64,000 bases of DNA from DASSUW01 sp963740605 (GTDB lineage: Bacteria; Actinomycetota; Thermoleophilia; Solirubrobacterales; Solirubrobacteraceae): the NCBI GenBank assembly GCA_963740605.1, contig CAVUFC010000018.1:496001-560000 (forward strand), in the 5' to 3' direction. Positions 61,077 to 64,000 of this stretch are shown piece by piece. The first letter of the stretch is position 1. Every line of letters starts with the position of its first letter. Position numbers and translations under genes: made by a program. Under the pieces are notes generated by a model that had not been told where the DNA came from, searched no databases, and worked only from the letters and a program-made list of their open reading frames with translations.

Positions 61077-61686
61077 AGAGACGCTCCTCTCGTTGCTGGT
61101 GGACGGGCGCGGCGAGCTCGAGAGCGACCGCCGCGGGCGCTGGCTGCTCGCCGAGCGGCCGGTGATCGGCGGCGATCGCGCGGGCGGCGAGGGCCATCGC
61201 CGGCGTCAGCTCAGCGAGCCAGCGCGTGGTGACGGCGGGGTCGAGCGGCAGCAGCTTGAGCGCGGCCGAGGTCACGGTCGCGGCGTCGTCGTAGAGGGAG
61301 AGCAGCGCGGTGGCCTCGTCGTCGAGGTCGGTCACGCGCGCGATCTCGCCCAGCGCCACCGGGCGTGGGGTCCGGCGTGGGGTCAGCTCCGGCCAGACCA
61401 CGGAGGCGGAGCGCAGCAGCTGCGAGCCGAGGCGGTGGGAGACCTCGCGCAGCACCGGGCTCGGACAGCGCGCGGCCCACTCGGCTTCCACGCCGTCCTC
61501 GCCGCGCCGGGCGGCCACGGCGACGCGGGCGTCTCCTTCGGCGACGAGCCGCTGGCGCGCGGCGGCGAACGCCGGCACGCCGTCGGCGCGCAACCCGTTG
61601 TTGACCGCCTCCTCGAGCCCGAGGGAGTGCGCGTAGCCGCCCGCCGGGAAGCGCGAGTCCGCGAGCAGCAGCATCAGCGCGTCCAT
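61066..61686 (-). CDS. ureF: Urease accessory protein UreF
   Basis: UreF joins UreD on urease and recruits UreG. The 206-residue protein starts at ATG 61686 (MDALMLLLADSRFPAGGYAH); longer in-frame extensions overlap ureC and are not coding. The segment LADSRFPAGGYAHSLGLEEAV near the N terminus is the family hallmark. The stop overlaps the ureG start, and ureC ends one base upstream of the start. Confidence 0.92.
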   Translation of the reverse strand: MDALMLLLADSRFPAGGYAHSLGLEEAVNNGLRADGVPAFAAARQRLVAEGDARVAVAARRGEDGVEAEWAARCPSPVLREVSHRLGSQLLRSASVVWPELTPRRTPRPVALGEIARVTDLDDEATALLSLYDDAATVTSAALKLLPLDPAVTTRWLAELTPAMALAARAIAADHRPLGEQPAPAAVALELAAPVHQQREERLFAS

Positions 61687-61687
61687 A

Positions 61688-63367
61688 TCAGAACAGCGAA
61701 TACCGCTGGGCGAGCGGCAGCTCGGCCACGGGGGCCGGCTCGATCTCGTCGCCGTCGACCCAGACCCGGAACGTGTCCGGCTCGACCCTGATCTCCGGCA
61801 GCGCGTCGTTGAGCGGCATGTCGGTCTTGCGCAGGTCGCGGGTGTCCTGGACAGCGACGGCTGTGGCCTCGAGGCCGAGGTGAGCGACGTCGGCACCCGG
61901 CGCGGTGAAGACGAGCGAGCGGCGCGCGGCGAGGCGGCCGCCGCCGGCGTACATCGGCCGCATCAGCACCGGCTCGGGCGTGGGGATCGAGGCGTTGGCG
62001 TCGCCCATCGGCGCGTACGCGATCGCGCCGCCCTTGATCACCAGCCGCGGGCGGATCGCGAAGAACGCCGGATCCCACAGCACGAGGTCGGCGAGCTTGC
62101 CGACCTCGACGGAGCCGACCTGGTGGTCGATCCCGTGCGCGATCGCCGGGCAGATCGTGTACTTGGCGATGTAGCGCCGCAGCCGCTCGTTACCCTGCGC
62201 GCCGAGGCGCGCCTGCATCGCGTGCGCGGTCTGCCAGGTGCGCACGATCGTCTCTCCCACGCGGCCCATCGCCTGCGAGTCGCTGCCGATCATCGAGATC
62301 GCGCCGAGATCGTGGAGGACGTCCTCAGCGGCGATCGTCGTGCCGCGGATGCGGCTCTCGGCGAACGCGAGGTCCTCCGGGATCCGCGGGTTGAGGTGGT
62401 GGCAGACCATCAGCATGTCGAGATGCTCGTCGACGGTGTTGACGGTGTGCGGGCGCGTCGGGTTGGTCGAGGAGGGAAGGACGTGCGGCTGCCCGGCGAC
62501 CTCGATGATGTCCGGCGCATGGCCGCCCCCGGCGCCTTCCGTGTGGTACGCGTGGATCGTGCGGCCGCCGATCGCGGCGAGCGTCGACTGCACGTAGCCC
62601 GCCTCGTTGAGCGTGTCGGTGTGGATCGCGACCTGGACGCCGCTGGCGTCGGCGATGCGCAGGCAGGCGTCGATCGCCGCCGGCGTCGAGCCCCAGTCCT
62701 CATGCAGCTTCAGGCCGCCGCAACCTGCCTGCAGCTGCTCCTCCAGGCCCTTGGCCGACACCGTGTTGCCCTTGCCGAGCAGCAGCACGTTGACCGGCAT
62801 CGCGTCCATGGCCAGCAGCATCTCGCCGATCGCTCGCGGACTCGGGGTGCAGGTCGTGGCGCGCGTGCCCTCGGCCGGCCCGGTGCCGCCGCCGATCAGC
62901 GTCGTCATCCCGGCCGCGACCGCCTCGTCGACGATCTGTGGGCAGATGAAGTGGACATGGCAGTCGATGCCGCCTGCGGTGAGGATCCGCCCCTCGCCGG
63001 CGACGATCTCCGTGTTCGGCCCGATCTCCAGCGCCGGGTCGATGCCGTCGGCGACATCGGGGTTGCCGGCCTTGCCGAGCGCGACGATGCGGCCGTCCTT
63101 GATCCCCACGTCGCAGCGGACGACACCCCAGTGGTCGAGCACGACGACGTTGGTGATCACGAGGTCGGGCGCGCCCTCGGACGCGGTGCGCGTGCCCTGC
63201 AGCATCGACTCGCGGATCGTCTTGCCACCGCCGAACACCGCCTCGTCGCCGCCGACGCAGCGGTCCTCCTCGACCTCGAGGAAGAGGTCGGTGTCCGCGA
63301 GGCGGAGCTTGTCGCCCGTGGTCGGGCCGTAGAGGGCGCCGTAGCGATCGCGGCCGATCCGGCTCAT
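61688..63367 (-). CDS. ureC: Urease alpha subunit UreC
   Basis: This is the catalytic subunit that hydrolyses urea to ammonia and carbamate at a dinickel site. The 559-residue protein shows metal ligands HVHF (near residue 136), the carbamylated Lys in GGLKLHEDWG (near residue 219), His residues in AIHTDTLNEAG and HAYHTEGAGGGHAPD, and the flap motif MVCHHLNPRIPED (near residue 320). All active-site residues are intact. The start is ATG 63367, overlapping the ureB stop (ATGA). Confidence 0.97.
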   Translation of the reverse strand: MSRIGRDRYGALYGPTTGDKLRLADTDLFLEVEEDRCVGGDEAVFGGGKTIRESMLQGTRTASEGAPDLVITNVVVLDHWGVVRCDVGIKDGRIVALGKAGNPDVADGIDPALEIGPNTEIVAGEGRILTAGGIDCHVHFICPQIVDEAVAAGMTTLIGGGTGPAEGTRATTCTPSPRAIGEMLLAMDAMPVNVLLLGKGNTVSAKGLEEQLQAGCGGLKLHEDWGSTPAAIDACLRIADASGVQVAIHTDTLNEAGYVQSTLAAIGGRTIHAYHTEGAGGGHAPDIIEVAGQPHVLPSSTNPTRPHTVNTVDEHLDMLMVCHHLNPRIPEDLAFAESRIRGTTIAAEDVLHDLGAISMIGSDSQAMGRVGETIVRTWQTAHAMQARLGAQGNERLRRYIAKYTICPAIAHGIDHQVGSVEVGKLADLVLWDPAFFAIRPRLVIKGGAIAYAPMGDANASIPTPEPVLMRPMYAGGGRLAARRSLVFTAPGADVAHLGLEATAVAVQDTRDLRKTDMPLNDALPEIRVEPDTFRVWVDGDEIEPAPVAELPLAQRYSLF

Positions 63368-63657
63368 GACTTGATCCTCAGGCCGGGCACCTTGCGGGCA
63401 CCGCCGAGCGCGACGACCTGGACCTCGCGGTCGGCACCGGGCTCGAACCGCACCGAAGTCCCGGCCGGCACGTCGAGGCGGAAGCCCTGCGCCGCGTCGC
63501 GGTCGAACTGGAGCGCGTCGTTGACATCGGCGAAGTGGAAGTGCGAGCCGACCTGGATCGGCCGGTCGCCGGTGTTGGCGACGCGGAGCGTGCGCGTCTC
63601 GCGCCCTTGGTTGAGCTCGACTTCACCCGGCTGCGTGACGAGCTCGCCCGGGATCAT
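63364..63657 (-). CDS. ureB: Urease beta subunit UreB
   Basis: The 97-residue structural subunit has the typical N terminus MIPGELVTQPGEVELNQGRE and the motif VGSHFHFADVNDALQFDR near residues 36-53. It is separate from UreA, as in most bacteria other than Helicobacter. It overlaps ureC by four bases, and its ATG overlaps the ureA stop. Confidence 0.96.
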   Translation of the reverse strand: MIPGELVTQPGEVELNQGRETRTLRVANTGDRPIQVGSHFHFADVNDALQFDRDAAQGFRLDVPAGTSVRFEPGADREVQVVALGGARKVPGLRIKS

Positions 63658-63956
63658 GCGATCGGCTCGTGGAGCGTGACGAGCTTGCGGCCGTCGGGGA
63701 ACATCGCCTCGACCTGGACTTCGTCGACGAGCTCGGGCACGCCCTCCATTACGTCATCACGGCTCAGCACCCGCCGCCCGGCCTCCATCAGGTCGGCGAC
63801 CGAGCGCCCGTCGCGAGCCGCCTCGATCACCCAGCAGGAGAGCAATGCCACCGCCTCCGGGTGGTTGAGCTTGACGCCGCGCGCCCGCCGGTCACGCGCC
63901 AGCATGCCCGCCACCGCGAGCAGCAGCTTGTCCTGATCGGACGGGCTCAGGCGCAT
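63654..63956 (-). CDS. ureA: Urease gamma subunit UreA
   Basis: The 100-residue structural subunit starts MRLSPSDQDKLLLAVAGMLA at ATG 63956 and has the LNHPEAVALLS and GVPELVDEVQVEAMFPDG motifs of the family. It is the first gene of the urease run ureA-ureB-ureC-ureF-ureG-ureD on the minus strand. Only about 12 bases separate it from a possible upstream stop codon, so it may belong to a longer operon that continues beyond the window. Confidence 0.96.
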   Translation of the reverse strand: MRLSPSDQDKLLLAVAGMLARDRRARGVKLNHPEAVALLSCWVIEAARDGRSVADLMEAGRRVLSRDDVMEGVPELVDEVQVEAMFPDGRKLVTLHEPIA

Positions 63957-63968
63957 GCGCGCCGAACG

Positions 63969-64000
63969 CTACTGCAGCGGCCCCGGCTCGGGCATGGAGC
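63969..64000 (-). CDS. Possible 3' end of a gene upstream of ureA (partial)
   Basis: The last bases of the window, read on the minus strand, could encode the end of a protein (SMPEPGPLQ then TAG at 63971-63969). Too little is visible to judge. It is noted only because it would make ureA an internal gene of an operon. Confidence 0.15.
   Translation of the reverse strand, partial: SMPEPGPLQ

Overview
The window is a very GC-rich, gene-dense bacterial segment. Coding strands carry G or C at nearly every third codon position, GTG and TTG starts are common, and many neighbouring genes overlap by ATGA, GTGA or TTGA. Gene content points to a high-GC actinomycete-type organism, most likely of the class Thermoleophilia (Solirubrobacterales). 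The pointers are multi-domain SpoIIE phosphatases, a large LuxR-type ATPase regulator, a membrane H+-pyrophosphatase, a protealysin-type M4 peptidase with its emfourin partner, and urease. That placement is inference; no rRNA or marker phylogeny is available here. No prophage, IS transposase or CRISPR array was seen.

Layout. 0-7.5 kb (+): a housekeeping run tsaE-tsaB-rimI-tsaD (tRNA t6A synthesis), a glutaredoxin-like protein, the redox repressor rex, a GCS2-type carboxylate-amine ligase, a small unknown, then hppA. 7.5-14 kb: a LuxR-family ATPase regulator, a small membrane protein, a cysteine hydrolase and a PAS/GAF/SpoIIE phosphatase. 13.9-20.2 kb (+): two APC permeases with C-terminal UspA-like domains, a tiny membrane protein between them, two TrkA-type NAD-binding proteins and an FAD oxidoreductase. 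This is probably a potassium or amino-acid transport module with nucleotide-sensing regulators. 20.2-25.4 kb: a Crp-like regulator, tRNA-Gln(CTG), an FKBP lipoprotein and a probable heterodimeric ABC exporter. 25.4-30.8 kb: small unknowns, then a divergent membrane FtsH-type AAA protease overlapping a membrane partner, a thioredoxin-fold protein and a GH3 glycosidase. 30.8-36 kb: a decayed GAF-GGDEF-HD-GYP gene, a STAS protein, emfourin plus M4 peptidase, an EamA exporter and a decayed acyl-CoA synthetase. 36-48.7 kb (-): a giant secreted glycine-rich protein, an acid phosphatase, a receptor-like Ser/Thr kinase with an extracellular FG-GAP domain, and an HrpA-type helicase. The helicase has a probable frameshift that joins it in frame to the kinase. 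48.7-56 kb: hydrolase, acetyltransferase, GAF-SpoIIE phosphatase, a three-repeat small protein, truncated head-to-head TetR and SRPBCC genes, thioesterase, amidotransferase and a LysR regulator. 56-59.8 kb (+): a DUF4097-like protein, a sensor histidine kinase and a sugar-binding-type lipoprotein, with no response regulator. 59.8-64 kb (-): a urease cluster ureABC-F-G-D without ureE.

The most unusual signals are these. (1) Two copies of a palindromic repeat with a shared end sequence lie exactly at the 3' ends of two unrelated genes. (2) A 52-bp palindromic repeat is embedded in frame inside tsaB. (3) The FtsH-like protease has a large insertion after Walker B and a co-encoded membrane partner. 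(4) The FG-GAP receptor kinase has a phosphatase encoded immediately downstream. (5) A foldable non-coding segment lies upstream of an amidotransferase gene. (6) A small protein is built from three copies of an RWML...SYV repeat.
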